From the NCBI GenBank assembly GCA_944472155.2, contig OX235272.1, forward strand, positions 105,592,020-105,656,019: a stretch of DNA of 64,000 bases. Reading direction: 5' to 3'. The position numbers and the translations under genes were made by a program. Positions 11,666 through 23,169 of the stretch are shown here, piece by piece. The stretch is from Trichobilharzia szidati (taxonomy: Eukaryota > Platyhelminthes > Trematoda > Strigeidida > Schistosomatidae). Below the pieces are notes generated by a model, which did not search any database, had not been told where the DNA came from, and worked only from the letters and a program-made list of their open reading frames with translations. Position 1 is the stretch's first letter. Every line of letters starts with the position of its first letter.

Positions 11666-12439
11666 CTAAGTCTTAGATTTCGGCTTGCAGTCTGCGAGTG
11701 TGTATATTCGTTGAGAATTTTCGTGCAGTGGCTATGCCATTGGGGAAAAGTAGTATCTTAAGTTCCACTAACGCTGCTCCCCTTGCACAGAGTATATATT
11801 CTCACCGAAATAAAGTGACGTATATCCTCCTATTGCTTAAAATCATACTGTAACAGTTGACGAGATAGATTCTACTGGAATCTTTCAAAGATCTAGAACC
11901 ATTACAGACAAGAAGAATCAAGCCACAAGAAACAACAAGGTTTACACAGTCTTGTAAAAAACTTTGAATATTTGGAGGGGACTAGGAAAAGGATTGGGAT
12001 AGCTACCCCCTTATTTGACCAATGGCGTATAAGTACTGCCAGGGATAATATGACTGAGACTTTGACCGAAAGGCCGAAGTATTGAAAAGGAAACCGCCCT
12101 GCAACTGCTTTTGAATCTCGCTGCTGATAGATACAGAGACTGTGTTTAATTTTGGCCGTATGCTAACATTGCTGGCCTAAACAATCACTCAAGTGTTTTC
12201 AGTACTACGCAGTATGCTACCAAGGTAGTCTGAGTGTCCAAGAGATAGGAAGGAAGTGGTCGTACCCTCAAGAATTGACGCAGAAATTTGGTGAAGAACT
12301 ACCATCAGGTTAGTTCAACCAAAATTGTCTCCTGACCAAGTGTATATGAATTTTACTCCTAACATGAATCGCAGCCACTGAATAATTGGCATTTGATGCC
12401 GACAGCTCCCTAATTTGTTCTGTATTTGTGTATTTCCCC

Positions 12440-12720
12440 CCTCCCTCCTACCCTTCATGTTTTGTTCCCACTTTCCCCACAGCCAGTGTAAACGCCGGGT
12501 CGTTTCGACTGCACGTGTGAGGTGTTGAATTGATAAACAGAGCTTCAGTGATTAACCTCTCCGTCTCTCTCCACCTAACTTTATTACCTTTTAATGCTCC
12601 CATCCTGTCCCACTTAACCTGTTGTGTGATTACATGCAAGTGAACGAAATGCTATGGCTGAGAATTTTTCTAGGTTTTTTCATTTAGCAGCATCAATTAT
12701 TGTAGGTCTAGCTGAATTTT
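12440..12720 (-). mobile_element. Second-lineage Penelope-like fragment, left arm
   Basis: Minus-strand frame 12,448-12,639 encodes VKWDRMGALKGNKVRWRETE and RLITEALFINSTPHTCSRND, aligning with the fragment at 28,100-28,620. Upstream sequence continues the match with a stop codon. The mirror copy at 44,260-44,523 encodes an identical 63-codon frame. Confidence 0.68.
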
Positions 12721-14175
12721 CTTGTTCCAACCATCTAATCGACTACGATCTATTAATTTTACCGGTGTAATTAACCTCAGAGTCATAACATGGTGTTTGA
12801 AAAAATGTAATGTTTTTTGGGTCTATTGGGTCCTTCAGCCCACAAATTATATCTCTGAGGGAGCTGGTTGGTTGGTTTACATGCCACCCTAATTCCTGTG
12901 TCAATGAGACTCCTACGTGAGGGCTCCTATGGATCCCTGAGTGATGATATTGTTCACTTTTTAGTCAAATTTTAAAAGTGACACACTTTGTATTTACCTT
13001 GTTTTAATTGACTTTTTTGTATAACGACATGACTTGTCGTCACTTTGAAATATTAACTCGGTTGCTACTGCGTCTTCTACTATGCACAACTGCTTAAGCG
13101 CCAGTACTAATTCTTCAGTGCTTGTGATTCCCTAGACAGCAGGAGTTCCATGTGGGTGTAGGTAAGGAGTCAACAATCTCAGAACCTGTGACCAACGTTA
13201 GATCACTGGCGGAAACACAGGACATATATTTGTTTGAATGCATATTCTTTCTAACCGCCAGCGATTATATATCCGGCCAATGTGTTACTGGTGTTGGGAT
13301 GCCAGATAACCTCATATTTGCAGGTATGAACCGTATTTACCTGGCACAACTGCGTCATAGAACAGTAATTTCCCAGTTCCTCAACAAAAAGTTACCAATA
13401 TAATTCCATTCAGGAAAACATGGATTTGCATTAAATAACTGTCAAAGGAGAGCAGACCGTTTCCTGAAGAGGTTAATAGTGCCGCGGAAGTAAAAGTTTC
13501 CGTCAGTGACAATGAAAATTCAACGTTTGTTTATTGGTTTTGGTCGCCATCAGCGGGCAGCTTGAAAGCACGAGTGATTCGATCTGGGTGGGGATAAACG
13601 TTATCGTGATATATTTTCGCGCACTGTATGGGTTATCTCGTTCACACCTAAAGAGGCGTTATAATCGTTCAGTTTTGTGAAAATAGATTATATTTGACTC
13701 GTTTTAGGCTTCTGTAGCTGAAAAAGTATTTTTTTGCATTGCGTTCGTATTAATAGGTAAAGTTGTCTTGATATCTCAGACGGTTTATTACTAGAAAAAA
13801 GTCAACCTTTATAAGAAATTTCGCATAGAAAGACTATTATTTGCGTTTTAGAGCATTGAACCCTTGTTACTTGCGAGTTGTTATAGATCTTAGGGTTGTA
13901 AATTGACTGCAGACAATAGTTGTTGTCATAGCACTTATTCTATGAGAATCGGGCATTTGAAAGAGAAATTGCCCACAGACGTAAGTTAGATGTACGTTTT
14001 GAGGATGCTTAACACTTTTTTTATCATCCGTGGCGATTGAAATATTCCATAACACATCGAAGAGATCCTCCGATCAACGAGACAAGCCACTGAATTTCCT
14101 GGTGATTATAACCATTTCTATGAAGTTCCTAGTTAAAGTTGATCAGGCGAAGATGTGATACTAGTTTAGTTTACA

Positions 14176-14391
14176 TTGTCACATGGAATTTCGGGAGACC
14201 GTAATTGCTCAATGCATAACATGCCTTCAGATTATGTTGATGTTAGTGTGCATTGGGGCAAGATGAATAGTGCAGATGGTCCTTCTAAAATGTCAGACTG
14301 CTTGAAATTAGTGTCAGCTTTCTGTCGAATAGTAGCTAGCACCTGTGTCCTAGAACTGCTGCACCTGTTACTTAAGTTATATCAGTCTTAA
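14176..14391 (+). other. Short frame of unknown meaning, left arm
   Basis: 71-codon frame (SGDRNCSMHNMPSDYVDVSV, KMSDCLKLVSAFCRIVAS) kept open in both arms (mirror 42,583-42,798, -) with two replacements (N/S and E/Q). No splice context or domain seen; it may be chance. Confidence 0.2.
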
Positions 14392-16908
14392 TAACTCTTC
14401 GTTTTCAGATCACTAAGATATTCTGAGATCCTTAATGAATTACTTGTGACTATGAAGGATATGGAAGGTGCACTTATGGCTCATATCTTTAAAGCATTTG
14501 TTATTAAACAAGTTGTCTGTAGGGATTTTGTGATGTTCAGGTTTCAATGCTTGAGTGTAGGTAGTTACTGCATGCTATCGCGCGTGAAGGGACGGTTGGT
14601 GAAAATGAAGATAGAATAAAGTTTCCCATAGGCTCACTATAAATACTGCAAACTGTTGATAAGAACCTGCATCAAAGGAAAAAATTCCGAACAACTAGAA
14701 AATATTACAGCAGTTTCGATGATTATAACCTTTCACATTTGTAAACCATCTTTCCAAAGTTCAGAATGACGGCAAAACATTAAGGCTAACCCATAGGCCC
14801 TACAGAAATTTGTGAGAAATCTTACATGTCAGGTTGTCTTACAAATTGTAAGCTTGCAGATCTTTCAATTTACCTGTCACTGAAATATCACTTATATACT
14901 TCACGATAATCTTATTTACACACTATCACATTCCATTTTATCTTAACTGGATAAGCCCTTATTAAACCTGAGACTTACTCTTTGTGCCTATTAGTTGCTT
15001 GCTTAAAGCACAACAACACCAGTGTTTGAACAAATCTGTATTTTCATCGAAAACATCATAGTTTCCATGCTTACAACGATATGGTTAGCATCAAACATTG
15101 CAAATGTATACTACCATTCCAAGGACCCTATAGTCACTTGTCGTATATATCTTGTGGGTGAACTTTCAATGACGCATTACAGATAATTGTAGTTCATGCC
15201 ATTTTGCAGTTTCTCAGGGCATCGTTCTCCTCCTGAAATAGCTTTTAATTACGTGCGGGCATAGCACTTACCCAAATATAGTGTTTATTGTGAAGGGTTT
15301 ACAGTTTAACATCTATGATAACCTGCTCTAATTGCTTGTACAATAATTGAACAATCTATACTTTTGAAAAAGTATTAATTTATGATACTTCACGATTGCA
15401 ATTTATGACATAACTTATTGCGACTGTAGAAATGGCATGCATTCGTTGTAAACACACGTTTATACGACATATTATATTATTATTTGCTTGGTACTATACT
15501 GTAGAAGATGAACAATGTGTGTGGCAGTGAAAACCACAGACGATTGCTGTCATGACCAAAGAATGAGAAAGGATAGTGAACCATTTTCAGCAAAGGTAGG
15601 CTAATATGAAGCGATTAACTTTTATATTACTTTTTCCTAACTTCAGTGATTTAGAAAAATACACTTTATTCACTTATTTGCAGATGTCCGGTAACGTCAG
15701 TCAACCTGGTCACAGCAATTCGACATCGCTGACATAATTACGAAAGACAATTGTGCAAAGACCTTTGCTTATTATTTTTCATTAAATAAACTTAACATCC
15801 TGCTTGCCATACTTTTCTTATTCTATCTGAGTGAAACTAAATTTGTCATCATGATGAGATGGAGGCCTGAATTATCAATGAGACCTGAGAAAGTAATTGG
15901 TGGCATAATTCAGTTTAAGCGAAGTCTTACTACGATTGCTACAGCTCAACCTATTCAGTTATTCGTCTCGTGTACACTTCGTCTTACACTATACGTTAAC
16001 ACCCGTAATCATATGGATTGACATTACGCTTTAGGTGAAATAATAACAATACACTATATTTGAATACACTTAAACTTATACGAAATGGAACTCAACTGCA
16101 GTGCCTAAGTTCTATTATTATTTTTCAAATACTGAAGCTAGGCATTTTTGTCATTGGTCCCTGCTGATTTACCTATGACTAGGAGGCGAACTTGCGTAAC
16201 TTTAGGCACATATTTAGGCCTGACTAAAGTACTTATAATCCACCACTTACATCGATCGATAGTGTTCGTGCAGAATTACACTTACGTATAGTAACAAGTT
16301 CATATCCTAGGGGGTACCGGTCTAGCATGCCGTACTCCCACCGCGTGCAGAACAAATTTAACACAAGAATATTAGATAGAAAATTTTATTTCGCTGCATC
16401 GCAAACGAGTTTGTTAACATGTATGAGCTGAGCTCAGTCAAAGATGAAAGTCTTCGTTTGGGAAGTATCTTCCATTATTCGACGGAAACTGCCCAGTGTC
16501 CAAATCGCATCACCTTTAAATTCTTCGCAATTCAAGTAGACAGAACTGTAAGCCCACATCCAAAGTTATCCGGTGTAACGAACTGGAAAAAAGAATATCT
16601 GCAAGGTTATAAGTGAATGAGCGAACTTACCTTCACTTGATGTCATATGTAGAATCAATTCCTGAAATTGATTATGCAAATGTATCTGGTCATAAGTCGT
16701 AAAACACTAGTCAGTGTTTTTCGGATGTCTTCGTCCGAATGCAACTACGTCTGCTTCCACTGAATTTGACTAACTGACAGGCCTCATTACGACTCGAAAT
16801 TCCTAAAAGTGATACAGATTAAATTCACTTACATAAATTAAGCATTTACATAATCAACATGCATGATCACATATGACTGAAGTATTCAAAAAATTCAGTC
16901 ATCCTAGT

Positions 16909-17298
16909 TTACACTTCCTTTGAAATGTAGAGCACATTAATGGTGCAGAAAATATCATGAATAATACGCATACATAATATTATTAACTGCCTGTAATTGT
17001 GCCATCGAATCATACTACAAACTACATTCAACACTGCTTTGTTAGTGGTCCGAGGGACAAAAATATTAAAGCGAAATATACAGGCCAGATGAAAGTTCCA
17101 CAAGGTTGTCTCACTACTATACATTGTCTCATACGCCGATTTTTCCTCTGCACGTGAACGTAGCCACATACTGGTATAAGAAAAAGATCGTCGTTGTTGG
17201 CAATAATATAAGGTCCTCACTTTTTGGATATCTTCCAATGTTCTCAGCTTCTTACATACCTGCTACTCCCGCTCGCACTGATTACCTGCGATGAAACT
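16909..17298 (-). CDS. Unrecognised exon-like frame, left arm
   Basis: A frame open from a good splice acceptor (TTTTTTCTAG, exon from 17,298) to a TAA at 16,909, about 129 codons, without known motifs. Text includes EREQQVCKKLRTLEDIQKV, SYTSMWLRSRAEEKSAYET and NIFVPRTTNKAVLNVVCSM. The mirror frame on the right arm is also open, with about three amino-acid differences in 109 residues. The open frame in both arms and the acceptor argue for an exon. The lack of synonymous bias argues against strong constraint. No function can be named. Confidence 0.35.
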
Positions 17299-17899
17299 CT
17301 AGAAAAAAGCCTCGTTAACGAAGCACATTATTACCACAGCTTGTCACAATTATTTTGCAAGAAACACAGGATACCAGACCGTGTCAGTGAGAAATATCGA
17401 AGTAGAAAATGATGTATGTCCAACTACAACTCAAGAAATGCATTGGGACCCGCCGAATCGTAGTCACTGTTAACCACCACAATGCCAGTTTCAAGGGAGT
17501 TTATTACGAAAAGAGCATTGCATGTATAAAAAACAGTGAAACAACATTAGAATAGTCAAATGCTGCATTTATATTCGTCAAGGTTGTTTGCAAACCACGC
17601 ATAACACAAGCACACAAAGTCGCACACGATAGCACTTACCTAGGACGAATCAAAAATCCAACTGACCGCCACTGTTCCAGCCAATGAAAGACGAGAAAAC
17701 CTGAAGCGAGGTAAATCTGAAACGCGACAACGTATATCCTCAGCCATAACCGATACTAATCTGCATCGAGTACAATTCACCTCTGATATTTCTTATAACG
17801 AAAATGCTGACAAAATTTTACAAATATATCACTCATTTTAAATTAATACCCAATCTGGATATGAATTAAGAATGAGATTCGATGCCGTACACAACAAAG

Positions 17900-18121
17900 T
17901 TATGTGGGGGAAATGACTTCAAGCTTTATTTCTTTCCCAAGTATTTGTAATCCATCCAACAAATGCTTGGGTCTTTTTGTTAATGCGAGGACAGTATTTC
18001 TATATTCCTTGATGTGCTCCATTGAATGACTAGTTAGCAGACTATACCCACAAACTAATGTCAGAAAGGACAGAAAACGCGTAATTTCACCATAAACCAA
18101 ATTTAAATGATACTTATCCAT
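17900..18121 (-). repeat. Repeated 73-codon frame, left arm
   Basis: ATG-started frame encoding MDKYHLNLVYGEITRFLSFL and AYRNT-like EYRNTVLALTKRPKHLLDGL, ending ISPT. Mirror copy at 38,860-39,081; a third, decayed copy in direct orientation to the right one lies in the loop at about 19,249-19,480. Its presence at an independent position makes a dispersed repeat more likely than a single-copy gene. Confidence 0.5.
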
Positions 18122-18209
18122 GCCTGACGTGTCCTACATAAATAGGATTAGGTGCATTATTTTATCGTGTTAGCAGTGACTTTCGGACAAAAGTTTCAGG
18201 TGAAAACTC

Positions 18210-18560
18210 TGCGAAGCCACCGCCATTCTATTTTATGTAAGGTCATATTTGTTCGGGTCTAAGTTTATTTGCAGGACGAATCTTCTCGACTATTCTTTCT
18301 TTGGCAGTGGTTTACGCAGATCCGATGAGGAGTTGGTTGAGACGACGCCGCCAATATAAATGAAGAAATTGTCATTGTCGAGATAGTTGATGTTTGCTGA
18401 TTAGATGTTTTCATCAGCTTTGTCTTCACTGAGTTTTCTTGAAGTCCCATCATTGCTACCTCTCTGTTCGGACAACCTGCTGGTTTCCGGCTGAGGGTCT
18501 TCGAGTTCATGTAGCACTAAATATGCATCACTCGAGAAGTTCAGATCTTCTAGATTCTTC
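18210..18560 (-). other. Coding-like remnant, left arm
   Basis: Minus strand reads KNLEDLNFSSDAYLVLHELE, DPQPETSRLSEQRGSNDGTS and RKLSEDKADENI, then TAA, then again a codon-like stretch (NIDYLDNDNFFIYIGG). The same text, with the same stop, is in the right arm at 38,420-38,770. It may be a last exon plus 3' UTR, or a pseudogene piece. No family recognised. Confidence 0.3.
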
Positions 18561-19224
18561 TTTTGGGTCAATTTATAATAATAATTTTATATTTTCATAT
18601 AAACATAAATTTACATGAAAATGCATGCCATTTTTACAGGCACCATCAAGTATGATATAATGTCAAATAGTAGATTGTCTACAAGTTAGTAATGTTTGAA
18701 CAGTTAAATATTTGATATATGTATAAATACACTCCTTGTCTGACCCATGTCGTATCATTATTGAATTAAACAGCAGTCCCCCAGGTTGCGCAGGAAAATC
18801 GACTTCATTTCGTTTTCAACCCGTAGTTGTAGGCATACGATAACCAACCAATATTGAGGTAAGTACAACGTTTACAAGGGATAGTAAGCTGTTTTAGAAA
18901 AGTAAAGGTGCAAAGGTGAATCATTAAAGTGTAATGAAATAGGTATATGCAATGTATCATTAATATATGCATTCATAAAGGAAGTACAATGGGAGACCAT
19001 AATCCCTAGGCTGACAAAGTTCATTTGCAATGTATAATGCTACCCATATAGGTCTAACCATCATGATGTCCACTTTTGGTTTTAATACAATTATCCACAA
19101 GCCGGTTGTTTTTATTCCATACCTTTTTGTGTATTTGGTGCACAACCGTACCCTACAGAGAATAGGAATAGAATAAGTCGAATCAAATTCATAAAGAGCT
19201 ATATATATATATTTATTCCTGTTT

Positions 19225-19490
19225 ATGCAGGAACATACCAATTGTACAGGCATGGATAAGTTATTATATAAATTACAGTTTGTTTGTTCAATCTAACATT
19301 AGAGTCAGTCAGAACAGTATGCAAAATAGTCTGTCTGTGTAACACATAAAGAGATATAGAAATATTGTCTTCGCATTAACAAAAAACCCAGACTTCAGAT
19401 GAGTGTGATACAAATATCTGGGAAAAATAAAGCTTGAAGTCAATTCTCCTATATAACTTTGTTGTGAACAGCATCCGTGAGATAAAGTTT
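19225..19490 (+). repeat. Third, decayed copy of the 73-codon repeat, loop
   Basis: GGCATGGATAAGTTATTATA, AGATATAGAAATATTGTCTT, CGCATTAACAAAAAACCCAG and AATAAAGCTTGAAGTCAATT follow the order of the arm copies, with frame lost. It starts only about 40 bases inside the left arm-loop junction. Confidence 0.6.
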
Positions 19491-19590
19491 ATTGTTGTAT
19501 TATTTTGATTCAATAATGTATTTATTCCATTTTTGTCAGCAGTCTTACCGCAGTTTTATAATAGGAAAGAAATTTGATCTTTGATACGAA

Positions 19591-19883
19591 AGTTAGATAA
19601 GGTAGTGTTAGATTGTTTTACTGCATCAAATGGGGTCAATTCTAGAACTATCCATTTGCGCCATTTGCGTCAGCATGGCAGACTGTACATGTAAGTTGAG
19701 TAATACATTGATAACTGTTTGAAAACCAGTTGCTTCTTTATTTCAGATCAAGAATACTCCTTGTACAGAATGTTAGCCAGCGTTTTCAAGTGGTTGCATC
19801 GGATCGTTCATGGAATTTGAGTTTTAATTTACATAAATGGTCATTTCAGTTTGGATGTTGGGTTGTTCGACCTCAACCAGGAG
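19591..19883 (+). CDS. Middle exons of KIAA2013/DUF2152-like protein, opposite strand
   Basis: Two exons: about 19,591-19,690 (donor GTAAGT) and 19,747-19,883 (acceptor TTATTTCAG, donor GTATAT), with a 56-nt intron. The joined frame reads LDCFTASNGVNSRTIHLRHL, RQHGRLYISRILLVQNVSQR and FQVVASDRSWNLSFNLHKWS, ending CWVVRPQPGG. The HGRLYISRI...NVSQR block resembles the luminal GRPHVYLQRI...NPTER region I recall in KIAA2013 proteins. It is therefore proposed to follow the N-terminal exons at 29,428-29,885, which are on the minus strand. The 5' border is uncertain (a TGA lies upstream in frame). Identity is tentative; the exon structure is stronger than the name. Confidence 0.5.
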
Positions 19884-20075
19884 GTATATAGAAGTTTACG
19901 CTCAGCAGGGAGATAAAGTATGTCAATATGGAAAAAACATTATTATTTTATGTACATATAAATGTTTATAAATGTATATCATTGTATAGTAAACACTACC
20001 CATAATCTTGTTGTTTTTTATGTAATTTTGCGAAGTCTTAGAGTTTATTTAGTGTCGTAATATTTAGTAATGAGT

Positions 20076-22356
20076 CTAGGCGTTATAGTGTGCTAATAGC
20101 TCATGCGTTTTGGAAATAAGTGGTGCGGTGTGATTGGCATAGTCATTGGGATGAAGCAGTTTATATAGCAAGCGTTTGAAGGTTATGATAGAGTGACAGG
20201 TCCTTATTTCTAGGGGTAAACTGTTCCAGATCTTAGAGTACATGACTATGAAGAAGTTTGCACGGAGTGCTGTTTTACAGTTTTTCCTAGATACTTTGCA
20301 CGTTTGGTTACGAAGGTTGTAAGAGCCTTCCGGTGAGAACTGTATCTCTTTGCTGTCTGAGAATGATATTTTATGCAATATTTTAAAGAAGAATGTTAGG
20401 TTAATGCTCAGTCGTCTCATCCAGAGTGGGTCGATACCTAGAGTTATACACCTTGATGTGTAGTCCTTTTAGCAGTCAAATCCTAGTAGTTTAGACGTGA
20501 AGTATCGTTGGACACTTTCTATTTTAAGTTTGTCACTTACGCGAGTGCTGCTGAGAATAAATGGACAATATTCAAGTAGTGGTCTGACACAAGTTTTATA
20601 TAATAATAGCTTCGCTTCGTAGTTGTGGAAATTCCTGAGTATGCATCCTAGAAGCATCCTCGATTTACGCGTCTGTGTCGCCACTTGCTCGGAAAATGTC
20701 AAGTCACTAGAGTACCTGAGTCCTAGGTCAACAACACTTTGGAGTTTAGGCAAGTCGATGGATTCAAGTACCAGTTTAATATTTATTGAGGGTGCACCGA
20801 AGCATATCCAACCACATTTTTTAAGGTTGAATTTTAGGTTCCATGTGGAGGACCATGCAGTTACTCGATCTAGTTCTTCCTGAACAGCTTTCTGAAAGTA
20901 CCCTAAGTCATCACAGTGGAATGTGTAAGCTACTTTAAGATCATCTGCAAAGATGAATGGTTTGCCTAGTGAGAAACAGCTGCATATGTCGTTGACATAT
21001 AGAGTGAATAGGAGGGGGCCTAAGACGCTACCTTGAACTACTCCAGAAGTGACTGGACTAGGTTTAGAGTTTACAGAACCCAGTCTAACTACTTGGGACC
21101 TATTGTTAAGGAATGATTCAATCCATCCTAATAATGGGTTACTTATTCCTAAGGAGTTTAGCTTATTTATTAGAAGCAAGTGGTCAACGCGGTCAAAGGC
21201 TTTGGATATGTCGAAGTAGATGACAAGTACTAGTTGTTGTTTGTCGCGGCTGCTAGTTATGTAGTTAAAGAAGTCAAGGTGACATGTCATGCATGATCTG
21301 GATTTTAGGAATCCATGTTGGTTGGGACTTAGAATATTGCAGCTGAGCATATGTTTGAGGATATCATCTTTAACTATTCGTTCAATGATTCTAGATACTA
21401 TGGGTGTAATATTGATTGGCCTATAGTTGTTGACTTCAGTTTTTGATCCGGATTTGTGTTTAGGTACTATAAATGTCGTTTTCCATTTATCTGGATAGGT
21501 TTGGCTTTCTAGGGACATTGTAAAAATCTTAAGTAATAAAACGGAAATGTCAGAACCACCGTGTTTATAAAGATACGATGGTATACCGTCAAAACCGGCA
21601 CTACTAGAGCTTTTAAGAGCGTTAACGGCTTGGTTAATATTAGAGTAAGTGAAATGAACTGTAGTGATTTGTTTCAGCGTTGAAGATGAAGGGAGTTCTA
21701 TTTTAGATTGTAAACCGAGAAGTGGACTTGTAGGCTTAAGGTAGTTAGCTGCAAACGTCTCATTAAACAGTTCACACATGTCTGCATGTTTGCTGTATAG
21801 TTTGCCCTTGTTTATAAGGAGAGAAATTTTATGGCTTTGGCGATTCATTCGTTTCTTTAGTATTTCTGTGAGAGCACCTACTCTGGTGGTGCTGGCTAGT
21901 GCCGTGCATTCTTCATTTCTCATACGCAAGTTATGAGCTTGCGAGATGGAGCTAAGAGTACTAAGTATTGACCCTAGTGTACTAAAGTCGTGTCGCCTGA
22001 AGTAACTTGTTGACAGTCTTTTCAGTTTCCTACGATCCTTTGGCTTTATGAATGTCTTTCTATGTGGGGAAAACTTTAGTGTGTGAAATGGGATGACAGC
22101 ATCTAAGCATGTGTTTGAGTTATAGTAAAAGATGTCTAGAGCTTTCGAGAGGCTATCAGTATAGAAGTACTCACTCCATTCTGAGGATCTTAGCATTGAT
22201 TTTACTAGAGTCCAGTCTGCCTTACTGTAGTTCCTGTAAGTTATTTGTTGTGAAGTAGGGGTATGGGTTGCATTGCTACTTGACGGAAGTGGCAGTGCAC
22301 ACAGCACTGTTTTGTGGTCACTCCCTGAAAACTCAGAACCTACTAGGGTAGCGTGT
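20076..22356 (-). pseudogene. CR1 endonuclease/reverse transcriptase with one in-frame TAA
   Basis: The frame is open out of the N gap, reads GSDHKTVLCALP and then the reverse transcriptase: SSSAGFDGIPSYLYKHGG, FIVPKHKSGSKTEVNNYRP, HGFLKSRSCMTCHLDF, YFDISKAFDRVDH (palm Asp), GVVQGSVLGPLLFTLYVND and PFIFADDLKVAY (FADD). TAA at 20,469-20,471 stops it after FDC. Sixteen codons later the same frame continues through 20,076 with MRRLSINLTFFFKILHKI and WNSLPLEIRTCHSIITFK, the conserved CR1 tail. A single nonsense change therefore splits an otherwise colinear protein. The endonuclease is mostly hidden in the gap. Confidence 0.85.
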
Positions 22357-22851
22357 NNNNNNNNNNNNNNNNNNNNNNNNNNNNNNNNNNNNNNNNNNNN
22401 NNNNNNNNNNNNNNNNNNNNNNNNNNNNNNNNNNNNNNNNNNNNNNNNNNNNNNNNNNNNNNNNNNNNNNNNNNNNNNNNNNNNNNNNNNNNNNNNNNNN
22501 NNNNNNNNNNNNNNNNNNNNNNNNNNNNNNNNNNNNNNNNNNNNNNNNNNNNNNNNNNNNNNNNNNNNNNNNNNNNNNNNNNNNNNNNNNNNNNNNNNNN
22601 NNNNNNNNNNNNNNNNNNNNNNNNNNNNNNNNNNNNNNNNNNNNNNNNNNNNNNNNNNNNNNNNNNNNNNNNNNNNNNNNNNNNNNNNNNNNNNNNNNNN
22701 NNNNNNNNNNNNNNNNNNNNNNNNNNNNNNNNNNNNNNNNNNNNNNNNNNNNNNNNNNNNNNNNNNNNNNNNNNNNNNNNNNNNNNNNNNNNNNNNNNNN
22801 NNNNNNNNNNNNNNNNNNNNNNNNNNNNNNNNNNNNNNNNNNNNNNNNNNN
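22357..22851. other. Assembly gap (495 N)
   Basis: Run of N inside the CR1 endonuclease region. Long frames crossing it are artefacts of reading N as open. True gap length is unknown. Confidence 1.
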
Positions 22852-23169
22852 TCACAACAGGCATAGTTAGTTTATTGTCATACGGAGTAACCTTTGAACC
22901 GTATCTACTCGAGCGGAAGGTAGAACACACATATATTTACTTATTCCTTAACGGAAATAGATAACCTAAAGATATTAGTTGAAGTAGGATGACGTTGAAA
23001 GGAAGAGAGACAAAAAAATGATCAGGCAAAAACAAACACTTAGTACATAACCCAACTACTAAAGTAAGCCATGCATTCACAAAATGTCTGGTAGGCAATC
23101 AAGATGCACAGATTCGTTGCCTTTATCTTATTCCATTCTGAAGTCCTATTACCTTGTTTTTCTTTCATC

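Larger units (their letters stand above)
10600..16900. other. Long gene-poor stretch, left arm
   Basis: Apart from Penelope pieces (11,520-11,665; 12,440-12,720) and short open frames I see no gene. Two places share the motif GATGCC(A/G)GATAACCTCATA (about 11,309 and 13,300), hinting at an unrecognised repeat. Mirrored at about 40,090-46,380. Confidence 0.5.
1..19203 (+). repeat. Left arm of large inverted duplication
   Basis: This stretch matches the reverse complement of about 37,778-63,036. Base 1 pairs with base 63,036 and the inner end pairs about 19,200 with about 37,781. Pair sums stay near 56,953-56,986 from the inner end out to about 6.5 kb (for example the MePCE genes, 8,331 with 48,622). 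They then rise in steps where the right arm has extra insertions. The match is still running at base 1, so the arm probably continues outside the window. By eye the arms differ by a few per cent plus small indels. The arm contains one MePCE gene, RTE, Penelope and SINE remnants and long unannotated AT-rich DNA. Confidence 0.93.
19960..22930 (-). mobile_element. CR1-type non-LTR retrotransposon containing the scaffold gap
   Basis: A minus-strand element of the CR1 group known in schistosomes. From 5' to 3': an endonuclease scrap after the gap (22,852-22,930, FRSSRYGSKV), the N gap, the endonuclease end GSDHKTV (about 22,300-22,330), a full reverse transcriptase (20,469-22,307), and the CR1 C-terminal region (20,076-20,468). 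A 3' UTR of uncertain length runs to about 19,960. Matching strand and plausible spacing on both sides of the gap support the join there. Confidence 0.82.

Noticed and set aside
22273..22964. Three frames of about 200 codons across the N gap
   Set aside because: They are mostly N read as open codons. Only the CR1 flanks are real.
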